Assembly: GCF_964340395.1 (NCBI RefSeq)
Contig: NC_135563.1
Coordinates: forward strand, 9,241,075-9,305,074
DNA from: Glandiceps talaboti
Lineage: Eukaryota > Hemichordata > Enteropneusta > Spengelidae
Direction: 5' to 3'
Length of the DNA: 64,000 nucleotides
The notes under the pieces are model-generated. The model saw only the letters and a program-made list of their open reading frames with translations, made no database searches and was not told the DNA's origin. Shown one piece after another: positions 37,201-52,200 of the stretch (positions are counted from its first letter, which is position 1; every line of letters starts with the position of its first letter). Made by a program: the position numbers and the translations under genes.

Positions 37201-40200
37201 TTCTCTGGTCAGCGAGAATAGACGTGTTGTGCTGTTCTATCAGCGAACACTTTTAATAATATTCACATGACCATCGTGAAAGGCATAGACAACTTTGATT
37301 TTCAAGAAAGTCAATTGATAAGACTCTGTATATAAACAATTACACCCTTTGGAAGGTTCAATTCAAACAATCAATGCCAAGTGTGATATATGACAACAGG
37401 AGGTCATAAAATACAAGACATTAATATCTAAACTGACTGTTGCTAAGCAAACTATTTTTATAGACAATGTTGCAATACAATGGATTGAACCGTCGACTGA
37501 AATTGAATCTATTTTACAACTCAAAATATACTAATAACATAAAGCCCCAATTTGTAGATTTTTGTACAAGCAATTTACAAGTGAGCAAAGAATCTATAAA
37601 ATTTGATTTCACTTACTATGGTTCATTTGTTTTTAGTGAAGCACTTGTACTAAACATATTTGATGTGTCTAATCCTGTGTGGATGTGTGTGTGTATCTGT
37701 CTGCATGTGTAAAGGTAAAGGCGCGTGCGTGTACATGTATGTATACAAGGGGACACGTGTGACGTAGACGGGTGTGTGCAAGCGTGCCTGCCATTCCAAC
37801 ACTATGTATTGTATGTATTTAAAATGTATTTATATTATAAATGCCTAACTGATGCCTAAAACTCGTCTGTGCGTACGTCTGTCTGTCTGTATGCATACAT
37901 GTATGAAAACTGGTTAGTATGCATGCATGTATGTATGTTTGTATGTACATACGAGTGGGCATGTGAACACATTGTCTAAACAAAGTGTCCCACTACGAAC
38001 ATGCGTGATATTATCTCAAACGACATCACACAAGTTCCATACTTACTCTGGAGAGTCTGCTGGTGTTGGAGGTAGATTGAGATGACCAGCTGTTACTTCA
38101 AACTGTTCTAACAGACTGTCAACATCTGTTGCTTCAATACCTGGTAAACATAGACACATTGAATACCTTAGATCAAGTGACAATGGTATAGGTAATTACA
38201 CCATGCAAAAAACGAAATTTTATTTTGAATTTTTGGGGTCTTTTTTTTGTTTTGTTTTTGAGAATGTCATTTTGATACAGATAGTGGAAACAGTAAACTG
38301 CATTCAATAACGTCTTAACAACATTCCAAGGTTTGTTAAGTTTACTGAAAGAGTTTTGTCTTTTGATTCCAAACCAATATTCTTGAAATGTATCCGGTGT
38401 TCATACTTGTGTGCTGTTCGCACTATTTTTGGATGCAAATTCATGAAATTGTGGATACAAGACTTTGATAGGTTAAAAGGTCAAATGATGTCACCGACAA
38501 AATCTTACTTATTTCATTTGATGGGTCATCAAATTGTCTATGGTAACTGTCGTCGTCGACAACTTCACCATCTTCAAGTTCATTCTGTTCCTCGGGCTGG
38601 AAGTCATAGTTTTCTTCATTTTCAGAAAGTACGACTTCGACAGGTTTTTGAACACCTAACAACATGTTTCTACTGTTATCATTATCATCAAATGTCATCA
38701 CATCAATGACATCCTCATCCATCTCTATTTCAGCGTCCTCTTGTTGCTTAGCGACCACATTCTCATCATCTTGTTGCTTAGCAACCACACTCTCATCCTT
38801 ATGCTGTACGGCAATATTACTCTCATCTTCCTCTTCAGAGTCACTTATGACAATCTCAATTTTGTCACTGTCCACTGACGTCTGGCTTTTGTCTGTACTC
38901 TTGTTGGCCATAAAACCGGCCAGGAGTCCTTGCTTCTGTGCAGGACCACTATAGAGATGCCCCGTTCCTATTGACTGCATGGCTTTAGCAAAGTCTTCAA
39001 TAGGTACATCTTTGTTTACTAGCATCTGTTCCAAAGTACTTGAACCTTTCCTTTCATTCTTCTTAATTGGTATATCTGTACACACAAAAACATACTTGCT
39101 GTTAGCAACATTTATGCTCCAAACACTGTATTCATATTTCACTGTACCATACAAAATTCATACACTTAAGAGAACATTGCAAGGTTAATGCTAGCAATCG
39201 CCACATTGCAGGGTTAATGCTAGCAATCGCCACATTGCAGGGTTAATGCTAGCAATCGCCACATTGCAGGGTTAATGCTAGCAATCGCCACAGTAGATAG
39301 TACGATAAAAAGTCCCTGTTGGTGATGACTAAGCAAAATTTGTGAGGGTCAAATTGATTATCTCCCTGTTGCATAATTAATTTCAGACTTATTTGGTTGT
39401 CCTGCCCCTCCTCCTGCAATTCTACTAATGGCTTCAAATTTATGACAAGAGTTATTGTACAATTCTGGATATTTGCCAACTTGAAATGTACTATTCCTGT
39501 CATCCAGGGATTGAACAGACACTACATATGTAAACTACAATGGTGTCATGGCGACCTAATGGTTGAGTGATCAGACGTGGAATCTGCAAGTTGCTGGTTC
39601 AAGTCTCAGCACTGTCATTTGTTTCTCTGTGACGTAACCTTATGCACAATAGTGCCCCAGTCAACTTAGCTGTATAATTGGGGACCTGGCAGGATTAAGG
39701 TTCCTATGAGAAGGATTTCATCCTATGTGCTTACACTGTTACAGAGGCTGTCATGGATTGTATGCTCTACAGGGAGTTGTACAACATAGGTCTGTGCCAC
39801 AGGTTATCACGATAAGTGCCTTGAGCAGAGCACCAAGAAATTTACATCATCATGATGTTTATTAAGTCACATATCATTGAGCAATGATAAATATCTAAGA
39901 AATGAGAACCATGAAATCAACACAATGGGATATGAACAATGGGAAAAGTGCACTCCCACTATTAAATAGCATGAACTATGACCTATGCCATATCTGTAAT
40001 TAACATATTAGCTTATTATGTATTATTATCTCATTGCAGATAGGGAGATCATGTCTGAGGTAACCTTTGGGTGGGTGTCAATACACTATACCATGAATGA
40101 TTACTTAGAGCACATAATAGTTGCCACTAGGGCACTGTGACATGCATGATTGTTCTTTTTAAGTTGTCACTTTATACAGCAGGCATCACAATGTATGCAA

Positions 40201-43200
40201 TCAACTGTCGTTAGTCTGGCATGTACATGTATGGCTATGTACAGCTGTAACCTAACTATAACTACTTCTTGTTTAATAACTGAAGAGCAATTAAAGTCGG
40301 ACATCAACCATTTTTAATGCTATATAAACCTTTCAATGATGTTAGTAAAGTTGACAGATGAGTTCACTCACATACACAACTCCCCCCCCCCCACCCCCAA
40401 CCAACCAACCAACCAAAAAATTTCTAAGTCCAAGCTCAAATCCACAAAATCACTCTCCTTCACCTTAGCTAAGTTTACAACAATTGATAGCTTGTTTTAC
40501 AGCCTAACAACTTTGATATATATGTACGACTGTATGGATGACCTGATCACAACTAAGGTCACTGTGATAGTACATATTTAACCAGTTATTCAATAGATAC
40601 CAGTCATGACATGATATAAAGTGTGCTGATGACAGGGTGACTGGATAAATGCAGATAAAACAAGCCTTTTTTGAAGACATACCCAGCCCCCCCCCCCCTA
40701 ACTCTAACCGAGTTGACTGTACAGTTCAAACAACATGTCTCAACACAACATTATAATAGCTTTTACTTGCTACGCTTGATTATAAAGTAGTGCAGTTGAT
40801 TTGTCAGAATAATCATGTTCCACAATGACATGTGAACACCATGCTGACATCATGTGACTGTGTTTGTGTATGATGACACCACATATTTACAATGGCTGAC
40901 ACAGATCTATGATGATGAATGTAGCTACCTACATTCAATATTTTCATCTCTTTGTAACTATGACAGCTGATGCGGATTACTCAAGCACCATAGATACTAC
41001 AGCTAAATTTACGGACCAAAAGTCAATACAAATATCCCATACATCACAACTGAACAAATAAACTTATCGCTACAACTGAAGATCAGCATGTATTTCAAAG
41101 CATGCAGTTTCATCAGCTATATTACTATGGAATGTATTTCTGTTCAGAAACAGCCAAGCTTTCGAAATCTAAAATCTAAATCTAGGAAATTTACACTTTT
41201 CTCAGCAACCTGCCTGTACAACTTCTACCAAAATTTGTGCTAGAATAACAGTTACTATTTCAAAATCTACATTATGAAAATTTGCAGTTTTGTCAACAAT
41301 TCTACTGTTGAACGCGGTCAAGACAGTGCAGAACATTCACTCTGTCAAATCTAAATATTTGTTTTGTCAGTAAATTTCGCCGAAGAATTGCTCTCATGAG
41401 TGTCAAAATTAGTGCAAGAACAGTTGCGGTCAAATTCTAAATCTGCCTGTGTCAAGTAATTGTCAGCAACTGTGCAGCAAATACATGCACAATCATACAT
41501 TCTATCATACTCTAAATGGCCGAATGCTTTTTAATAGCCGTGAAATCAGCATGTACTGTCATACTACCAGTGTGCTAGGAGTTGGACTGGACTAGCTTTG
41601 CTATTTTCCTATTACTCCCTTTACCCTTTTACCTAAGAATGTACAATATTTCTTCTCTTTCAATGCTGTAACAAATGTGTAATAAATAAATAACTCCTAC
41701 TCTGTACGTGGTATTTCAACCTTTCAAATGCCATGATTCACGGAGTGTATGCAAAACCATGGTAGTGTGGGCACATGTGGCCATGCCATACTTTCCACCA
41801 TCACAACAAAATACATCTCGGTAGCTATTTCACGGCAAAGGTAACATCAGAAAATCGTGTCCTTACCATAGAAGTTTGATTTCTTGGCCTCTTGTTCTTT
41901 ATGCATAGCAATTACTTGTTGAGGAGATGGAAGAACAGTTGACATGTTCAAATGACCGAAAATTCTCGGAATACGATTGACAAGATTTCGTAGGGACGTC
42001 ACAGGGTTTTCTGCAAGGTTAATATTCCCACCATCCTGCAAGGGTTTATTTCTCTCTTCTTCCAAATCCTGGAATGGAAATGATTATGGATACTTCCGAT
42101 CATTTTCAATGGTACTTATTATTACTACATGTCAAATTTTTTCCCTTCATTGACGAAATGATGAAGTCCTAATAGTATTGATACAAATTACGACCGGAAA
42201 TTGAGAAATGGTCACCAATAAGGGAGTTTAAGTCTCGTTGCAGATCTCGCGAGATATGCAAATATGCCTAGCAACAATGGTTATCAAACATGCGATCGTG
42301 GTCAAGCTTTCGCAGTGGCCATGTGTGATGATGTTGAGAACGATAGTGTTGCTAAACGTTTGACACCTTCAGCTTGACCACCCTCACGTGGTTGCAATGT
42401 ATGGAATGGCTCATATGGAATCTCGCGAGATCTGCCACGAGACGCAGTACAGTGCCCTGATACCCTTGTGCTAAAGCAGGAGGAAACTGAAGTACCTATG
42501 GAAATCATGCATTTGTTTGGTAGAGTCAAACTCAGTATCACCCTTCTCACATGCAGACCATCATCATTTAGTCAAATCAAGCTGGTGCTAAATAGGCTCA
42601 AAACAAGACTGCAGTGGTATGACACATATGAACCAATCACTTGGCTACTTAATCCAAAACACGTCTTTACATGTCATAATTATTTATAGTTGTAACTGGT
42701 GCTACTTTTTTTCATTAATTGGGTTCTTTTAAGTTCATATGTTGTTGTACTTGTTATAGTATTATTAATACCATGCACGAGCCAATTTGCATAAAAAACA
42801 TGGAATATACATGAATATACTCTGGTCATTCTAAGTCACCAAAACGCGTATCTATGTCGTCATTTTTCGTTGTAACTGGTGCTACTTTTTTTAATTAATT
42901 GGGTTCTTTTAAGTTCACATCTTATTGTACTTGTTATAGTATTAGACCATACATGAACCAAGTTGAACAAAAAATATGGAATATATACTCTGGTCATTCT
43001 ACGTCACGACAACGCGTGTTTACATCACTAGTTCTACTGTGTTCGAAAAATGAGTCAAAATGTTCAATACTGCAATTACTTTCTCTAATTTTTCTTTGAT
43101 ATTACTGGTGATGGTATAATTATGTTATTCTCCAATATTTTCCTTCATTCAGCTGGAAAATATTCATGACCCATAAGGGCTGCCACTACTTGTCAAGCAA

Positions 43201-46200
43201 CTCACAGTGACAAGGGCCCCTTAGGTCACTCGTATTTTCCCTGGCTGAACGAAGAAAAATATTGGCCGGGGCATAACATCTAATTGTTGCCTACTGATCA
43301 AACTCCAACACATCCCATAAATTTACAACATGTGTTGACAAACAATAGTCAGGACTGTCGTAGCATGTAAATAGTTCTGAATCATTACTTCTGTACATAC
43401 CTTCTCTATTTGTGCATTGACTTCATCTTCTTTCTTGGAACAAACTGACCCCTCTTCTACGTCCATCTTATCATCACTTTTACTAGTATCTTTGTCACTA
43501 TCCCTTGTATTAACACAACTTGTCGTATCTTTGACATCACTTTCATTGTTATTTCCTTCCTTGTCAATTCCACCATCTTCCGATTTATTATAGTTTGCGC
43601 TGTCGTGGAGCCGGAGTAAGTCTTGGAAGAATGGATCATTGGGATCCAATCTTTGCAGCCAGGTAGTGCTTTCCGTTAGGGATAGCTGCGCAGGAAAAGG
43701 AAAAGGAAGAAAAGTCTTAGCAAAGGAATGAACCACACACTGCTCAGTCACGACCCATCGTCCTCTAGTAAGATTCAAAATTCACAACATGATTGATTAT
43801 TGCTAACTAGATTCCTATCGCTCACACACTCCCATACATACATTCCAAATACAAGGCAAGGGTTGCTCATAGCTGGAGACAAAAAACAACATTTCTGGTA
43901 TGGTGTGAATTCACACTACATTACATACCAGCTGATGTTTTGCAATATATCCAATGTAATCTGTAGAGATTATATCATACATGGAGGTTGGTACAAGCTG
44001 TCGTCAATAAATAAAGGGATGCAAGCTGTCATTTTGATTAGATGTTTTTTTTTTACAAAACAAGTATGCCTCTTCATCTCTGAAATTAATCTAACAAAAG
44101 TTGGTCTTCCTTGATAAATCTATATCATGTTGACGTATTTTTTTTTCATTAGTTATGATTTCAAATCAGTTCATGGTGATATCTGAATTAAACTCTGCAA
44201 CTTCTCAATTTTTTTTTTATGTTGAACAGATCGTAGTTTCATCTCTCATTCTTGTTGCTTCTACAAACAGAAATGTTTAACTTTAAATGGTTCTCTGTTA
44301 GCAAATATGGGGCATACTGTTCTGGTAATTTTGTAACTTTCCTGTAGGCCAAGTTAAAAAAGGTGAAATTTGTATGAAGATGGCAACCCATGCCACAAAT
44401 ATCCAAGTCTTTCTATCGCTACAAGGCTGCAGGGATGGATTCTCCCAAGTGAGTTTGTCACAGAAAAAACTCCTGATGTGCTCGGATCATTTAAGAAAGA
44501 ACAATGTTGTAAAACAAATATTAGCCTTGGTATTCCCACTCTCCTGCCTCCCTTGCCTACATACTTCCAGACTCTTTCGCCTTCTCAATCTTGACAGAAA
44601 TGCTTTAATTTTCGGGATAAATTCTGAAAAATTTAAAGCGTTAATTTGGACAGCTTTTGGGGGTCTTTTTCATAAGGTATGGTGACATGATAATGACGTA
44701 GCAGTCATTCTTGACATTTTCATTTTCATGTAACCATACACAGGATCTGTCAAAATCCTTTGATAAGGCGTTTCAAATAGTAAACTTGATCCAAAGCATT
44801 TCCACCAAGACTGACAACGAAAGTGTACTTTTTATTGGTAGGTAGGTATAGCAATCTCCTTCATATTTGGGGAATTTGTCAAAATACTAGTATGCCGATT
44901 CAGAAGCAACATACATGTATGTACAGGAATATTCAAACCGGAATATTCAAACTGAAGGAATGGGGAACAACAAGGCTATTTATACTCTTTGTGGTCATAA
45001 AATTTTGTTAGTATCTCAAAGAATGTCCGTGAAAAGGACTAAAAATCAACCAATTTAATATTATTTAGCGTAATCTGGGAGACACCTGTGGCCTATATAA
45101 GCCTCACTTACATCTCAAAAATTCTCTGCCAAGAACACAACCATGTACTCTCTCAAATCAATCTGATTAAATTCCCATGTATTGTACACTTCACAATTTC
45201 TTTTTGGCTGTTACGTTTACTGTCATTTGGTCTTTTATGAGTGCTCGTTACATACTTCTGACAACACCATAGGTGTTCCTGTACCAAATCTAGCGCTGAG
45301 TGAATAGCGAATGAGAACATGTAATGTGCCCAAACATACGGGTACAGTACTTCAGAGCGCTCAGTTCGAAAAGAGCACCAGCACAGAGCACAGCCAACAA
45401 TGTTATTATTATTGTTTGGTTGTTCATTCAATTTCAAAGGTTGCGTGTATATATTGTAAGATGGATTCCGATTGGCTACTAGTCAGTACGAGAATGGAAT
45501 AGGAATGGAATATGGTATCGTGTCAGATGGATGTAACGAGTGCTCACAAAAGAACAAATCACAGTAAACATAACCGCCAAAATGAAATCGCAAAGTGTAC
45601 ACTACATCGGATTTTAATCATATTGTCTCTCAAGTATACTACAAAAGTGTACCAACTCAAAAATACATTCAATTCATCGTGTTATGTTGGAAGCATTTCA
45701 GCTTGCTTTAATATTTTATATCTGGATTTTCAAATTCGCCTCATATAGTTGCGAAGGGTGGGGGATATATCCATTCATATATAGCGGTATTGGGGGGAGG
45801 GGCACTATGTCAAAATGGAGCATGGCATTTACAGCTCAGGTTTTCTCGATATCATCAGACTGAAAGATTCATTCTAGTTGGCACACCTGCTAATCACTCA
45901 ACAGTGAGCAATAGGGAATACCCCTAATGACAAATCATTCAGTCAACAGATCTGTGATTTCACTTTGTAACATTCTTGATAAACAAAAATTTTCATGGAC
46001 TTGCTGTATGTCTAACTAAATTTGGAAAAACCACAATGTCTCTCACACTGCTAAATCTAATACTCTGTTTCAAAGATCTGAATTTTCCTGTATACAAATG
46101 TAGGCTTTCAATAACAAAAGACTAGCATTCAGACAATCACCATGAGGACAACATGGAGTTCATTTTTCGCTTTTCTAATAGAAATTAAATTTTGATGGCG

Positions 46201-49200
46201 TTTATGATTCTATCTCTCCTGCACTGTACACCATGCTTCACTTTTGTTTTGTTGGGTTCAATTTTCATTTTGTCATCTACCAAATACAGAGAAGAGATGT
46301 GATGTTTTGAAAGCAAGCTGAAACACGCATACTGCACCATTATGTTTCAAACGTGGCTCTTCAAAAGTCGACGCATGAAAAGAACACCGCCGCAAATGCA
46401 AGTGATAACTTTGTGCAGTACTTACTATGAAATGGCCCTATATTGTAGCTAAAATAATGTAGGTTTGGTGTTTCACTCACTGGATATTACGTTTTGTACT
46501 ACTTCTACATCCCCACTGTGCACAGCACCTATGCACCTATTTGCATTAGAAGTTGTACGAGAGTGTGTCTTACATGTCATGTTACATGAGTGGGATAACA
46601 AACCGACATCATTTTAGCTGTAAATAAGCTCTTTTTATGAACATGTTATGACAAGCCCTTAACATGAACTAAAGTAACGTGCACTATGAGCGCTTGGAAA
46701 CATCTAATGAAATGGAGACCTCTGACATAAGAATTACAATATAGAAACCAGTCAAGTAGAAGCCATGGTCACTTTATATACACCTTAGTTCTTCAGAGTT
46801 ACTCCAAAAAAGCAGCTTACACATTCCATATTGATGCACCATATGTAGCTAAATTCTTTGCGGGTTACATCTGAAGTGATTGTATTTTAAAACCTTGTGA
46901 CATTTCTAGACTGATTGACAGATATAAACTATCATGGTAACACCATCTGTGTTTGATCGGAGTCCCTGCCTTTGTATTTTCATATTGAGACATGCTGTTT
47001 GTTACTGCTCTCAATGTGAAATTTATTTCCAAATCGGAAGTGATAGCCAGCCGTGTTAGTTTGAGTATTGGTGCATTTATAAGTATCTATAACCATGTGG
47101 TGATGGTCAATAATATTAATTTCAGAAAGAGATGATACCAAAGTTTATCAATTAAAAGATGCTGATCTAGAAGGCAGGAAAGGAAAGCTGTTTGGTTTTA
47201 ATAGTTATGGAGCGTTGCTTAGCAATAGACAGAAATGTTTCTCCTTCAAGTTCAACAAACCAGGATTGGCTAAAACATAACGGTGTAGCATGCCCAGAAT
47301 TCAAAATAATTCCTCATAATATTTCTACTTCATTTGACCAACAACAACTAGCTCTGGTTGACACCTTTTCACTGATACTTGTGTGTTAATTTTTTTTTTA
47401 TAATTGGGCTTTATATCTTGTCACAGCAGTGCTCTGTGATTAGCATATTAAAATTGTACAGATACGTTTGAATATGAAGGAAGACTATTCATTATCAGGG
47501 TTAGTAAATAGATAACTGACAAGATTGGCAAAAACATATCCCCCTCTGATGACATGTAAACAAATTTCCTACTTCTCTTGACATTTCACTAACCTGTACT
47601 AATGTTCCCTCCACAATAAAGTTGTAATGTTCTGGTAACTTACTGTTTTATCAGATTACCACCTTCCTGTTACTCGGCTTTCCAATCTGATTTAAGATCC
47701 GATGTAGTGTACACACCGCAATTTCTTTTTGACTGTTACGTTTACTGTTGTTTGTTCTTTTACGAGCACTCGTTACATACATCTGACACAACACCATAGG
47801 TGTTCTGGTATCAAGTCAAAGTGCTGAGTGAATTCACTCAACAAATGAGAACACGTAATACCTACGGGTACAGTACTTTAGAGTGCTCTGTTCAAAAAGA
47901 GCTAGAGCACAGACAACAATGTTATCGTTATTGTTTGGTCGTTCCCTTTCTCTAAATTTCAAATGTTGAGCGTTATATTGTAAGACAGATTCTAATTGGC
48001 TACTTGTAAGTACAAGATTAGGTTTGGAAAAACCTATTGTATTGTGTCAGATGTAACGAGTGCTCACAAAAAAAAAAAAAACAACAGTAAACGTAACAGC
48101 CAAAAATGAAATTGCGCCATGTACACTACATCGGATTTTAATCAGATTGCAGGCTTTCACGACCTTAGCAAATACACTATAAACCAGCATGTCATACACA
48201 TACAGTGGTATTTTTAACTTACTTGGCACGATGTATAGACTGACCAATCTAATATTATTTTAATATACTAATTTATGACTCTGGGGAATTGAATAAACTT
48301 TAAAACTCCTTAATTTGAAACTTCAACCCCCCCCCCCCTCCCCCCCAATGATTGCATGTTGGGCACTGATTAAATAAACCTAGATAATATTTTAATCCAT
48401 AGTCATATAAATTTGTACACTTATCTTGTTTAGAAAGCACTGCTATTAAGACTCACTCTGAGCTGCACTGTATAGGCGCCTTTGGTTGTGAATGGCTACA
48501 AGTTTTCTAATGACCTTGTGGGATTTCAACTGTGACCTTTAACCTCCCCCATTTGCATGTTGTCAACTTCCAGTAGTAATGTCAAGTTATAGGACAGAAG
48601 TGTGTTCTTTTACACATGTCAAATTTTAACAAATGGTATTTTGACTAATCACAGACCAATACCGTGTCTATTGCTAGTAAAACTATAATACTGGGGTACT
48701 TATGTTATATTGAATGAAGAACGTGAATATGAAAATTATATTGTGCTGCCACCAGAACTATATCATTGGTGGTCTTGTGAAGTATGAACAGTAGTACCAG
48801 ATTTTGATGGTGAATTTGCTACTTCAACTTCTTGTGAAAACAATGATTTGTACACAAATACGGCAACAGAGCAGCTCAACAATTCAACAGTGATAACATT
48901 AACTTTCAAGATTTGGAACTCTACAGCATTTTGTATGATTGTACCGGTATATATATGTCTACATAAAAGAAAATCGATGGGTGCAATTCTGAACACAATT
49001 TTTTTTTTTTAAATTTTAAAAAATTTCAAAAAATATTTTTTTTCCTTCAAAATTTGTAATAACATTTTCAAATAATTTGAACTGTAATGTTCTCCCTGGC
49101 CTGGACATGGTAACAAGGATGGCAAACCATCTGGTAATTTGACAGCCCTCTTTATGAAATGAAAATCAAAACATAAACAACTGACAGTTACCAGGCTCAA

Positions 49201-52200
49201 AATTCTCCTTTCTCGGTTTCCAAAGGGCAAGTAGAGAGACAGAGAGAGGTGCTACCAATCACAGCCATTTTCTCAAAACATTCTCGCGAGAGCACTGAAT
49301 GTATTCAAAATGTTTATTTCAGCAGTGTAACAGATGTACTCATCTATGCAGACATCATTGTGATTCAGAGACATCTGTCTTCGGAGATCACGGTGGGGTG
49401 AATAGGATCATTCTAAATATATCTTCCTTTACGAGATATATACACAAAATTCTTTGCTAGTATAAATACATATGCCACCCTTATTTTATTTTATTCAATT
49501 TTTTAATTCTCTCTCTCTCTACCAGGGGTCATTTGATTGTACACAAAATACTGTATGTAGGGAAATGTTGCCATGTTTGCTAAAGCAATGTTTTTTGTTT
49601 GTCATTCAGACTAAAGCAATCAAGAAATAACAGGTTGCCATTCTACTAACTGAAACGATAAAAGGGCTAATTTTCAATAGTTGAAGTATGTTATTGGTAT
49701 GGATTGAGTATCCTAATACCCACACTGATAACAATACTCGCAATACAAAACAATTGGACAATGAAATATAGACACTTTGTACAATAAATTTGATTTCGAC
49801 CTTCCAATCAGTCTACTTTGGACCCTTGATTATACAATTTAATCACAGCAGGGTCAAGGTCAACAGGATCAAAATGTCACAAACATTTCAAATTTACCAT
49901 TCCAAAGTGACTCATATTTCACTATCAAACTTGATCTTTGGAACCATAAACAATACATTTTTTCAACAAATTGGATCAATGGTATTGCAACACAGTTGAG
50001 CATACCAAACACACTTTACTTCCATACTAATACAGAAGTCTTTTACATCTCATGGTTGCCATGGGTTACAGTAAATGATTTTGGAATCTTTATGTTCTAG
50101 GCATACCCTCCACGAATACTGTACAAATAGTTATTGAAAAATACCAGTTGACTTTTGGACACAAAATACAATTGTCTAACTTGACACGTTATATACAATC
50201 GACTGCTCATTATTTACAATTAGATGTTATTCCCAAATAATTTCTTTGTTCAGCCAAGGAAAATACGAGTGATCTAAGGGGACTTTTGTCACTACAAGTC
50301 GCTAGATGAGTAGTGACAACCCTTAGGTCAAGTATTTTCCAGCTGAATGAAGAAAAATATTGAAGAATACCATAATTATACCAGTGCCAGTAATAGCAAA
50401 GAAAAATCGAGGAAAGTAATCATGGCAATTTTGAATGTTTTGACTCACATTTCGAACACGTCAGAACCAGTGATGTAGACATGTGTTGTCATGACATAGC
50501 TGCATGTTGTTGTGACGCAGAACGACCAGAGTATACAGTCCATATTTTTTGTTCAACTTGGCTCATGCATGGTATATAACTAACTGTATGACAATATATT
50601 TGATCCAATTACTCTAAGCATTGATACTGTATTCCAAAACCCTACAAAACAAATGTTGACTGATGCTATGTGTGCTGTCACATATTGGAGTGGCCTACAA
50701 AAACTCTATCACCATTAAATTGTTGAGCTGCTGTGGTTTGTAGTTGCATGCAATTCAAGCTGTTTTGGAAATGTCATTTAGAGAGACAGGGAGTTTTCAA
50801 AGAAATTGAAGTGACTAACTTCACCCCAAATGTGGCCTATACTGCTGACCATTTTTAGACAACATGGCGTCTATCATGAGTCTGTCCTTACCCTAGTGAA
50901 AACACAGCGATATAAATGTATAAAACTTGAAATATTGAAAAATAAACAACGTTTACAAATTGGCACTATTCCCACCATACCGGTTGTACCTTCAAGTCTG
51001 ACCAATCGCTGCAAACCCATGGCTCAGCTTCAGAATCTGATTGGTCAAGGATGCTGAAGCTGTCGTCACCGTCGCCAAACACCTTTATAGCATACGTTTG
51101 TGAGAAATAACGGTGAGTATCAAAGCAGTTATAAACAACACAACAAAACTAGACCAAAACATTGGAAATATCGATTCGGTTTACCAACACTTTCCATAAA
51201 CTTTGCTGCTGTACACTTAAGCTAGACTCCCCCACAGACCTTCTAAAACCCATGGAGAAAACCCAAATGTGCTGGTGTTCCAGTGGTGTTCAAAATTGAC
51301 ATGACGTGGGGTTCACTAGGTGAACCATCACGTTCATGTGCACATTAACTATCAACTATCTTGGCAGTGTTAGCACATGACTAGTATTTTCCCCAGACCA
51401 CTAGAGGAAAGTGGGTCCAACAAACAACTAATTAACATAACAATACATATACAATATTGTGATGTTAATGAGCAGTACCTATGAGAGGTGAACATTTCTA
51501 GGGAAAACACTAAAAGTTGGGTACCTTCACTCTGTCAGGCAGTCTAGCTTTGTACACATAGTTTGATTTATTTTCAGTGCACAGTTTTAGTGGCAAGTGA
51601 TTAAATACTTTGGATCTATATACATTTTAAATGAAAAACTTGGAAAATGTTGACCAAAATATTGTTACATATTGTGTACTACTATCACTACAAAGCATTT
51701 CCACCAAGGTTGGTTGGGAAGATTATCCGTCAGATTAGATGTTAACAACTCTTCCGAAAATAACCAAACTTAGGGAAAATGCTACACTCGCAAAAAGGGC
51801 ATACCAAAACAAGACGCTTTTCTATCAAATCAAATCAAAATTTGACAAGTCTGTATTTTCCCTTTTCCAACTCATAATGCATCTGTTGGAGTGCACCCCT
51901 TTTGACTAATTACCTGTTTATATATATATCATAGCTTTATCCATTCACATCATACTGAGACACTTCAACTTTATTTACAATCACTGCAACACACTGTCCA
52001 CAGTGTTTATATTTCAGCAACATTTTCATCAGTTTTGCAAAATTGCAACAACGATACAAACCCAGAAGGGCAGTACAATATGATCAAAATATTTGTCTCA
52101 GATTGTATGAACCTGATAAAGCTCAGCCACCAGAGTGGGGAAAGACTCTTGTCTGTTTACCTTGAGATAGGGTGCTGAACTGCAGCTGTCTTCATTATAC

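Noticed and set aside
47126-47280. + strand exon-like frame after TTTCAG
   Set aside because: About 50 codons with no domain, partner exon or conservation evidence; this length is expected by chance in so much intron.
49009-49230. LPDGLPSLLP minus-strand frame as a possible missed PPARGC1 exon
   Set aside because: It faintly resembles DEDGLPSFDAL of PGC-1alpha, but the acceptor is weak, no good donor follows, and a strong CAG nearby puts it in another frame.
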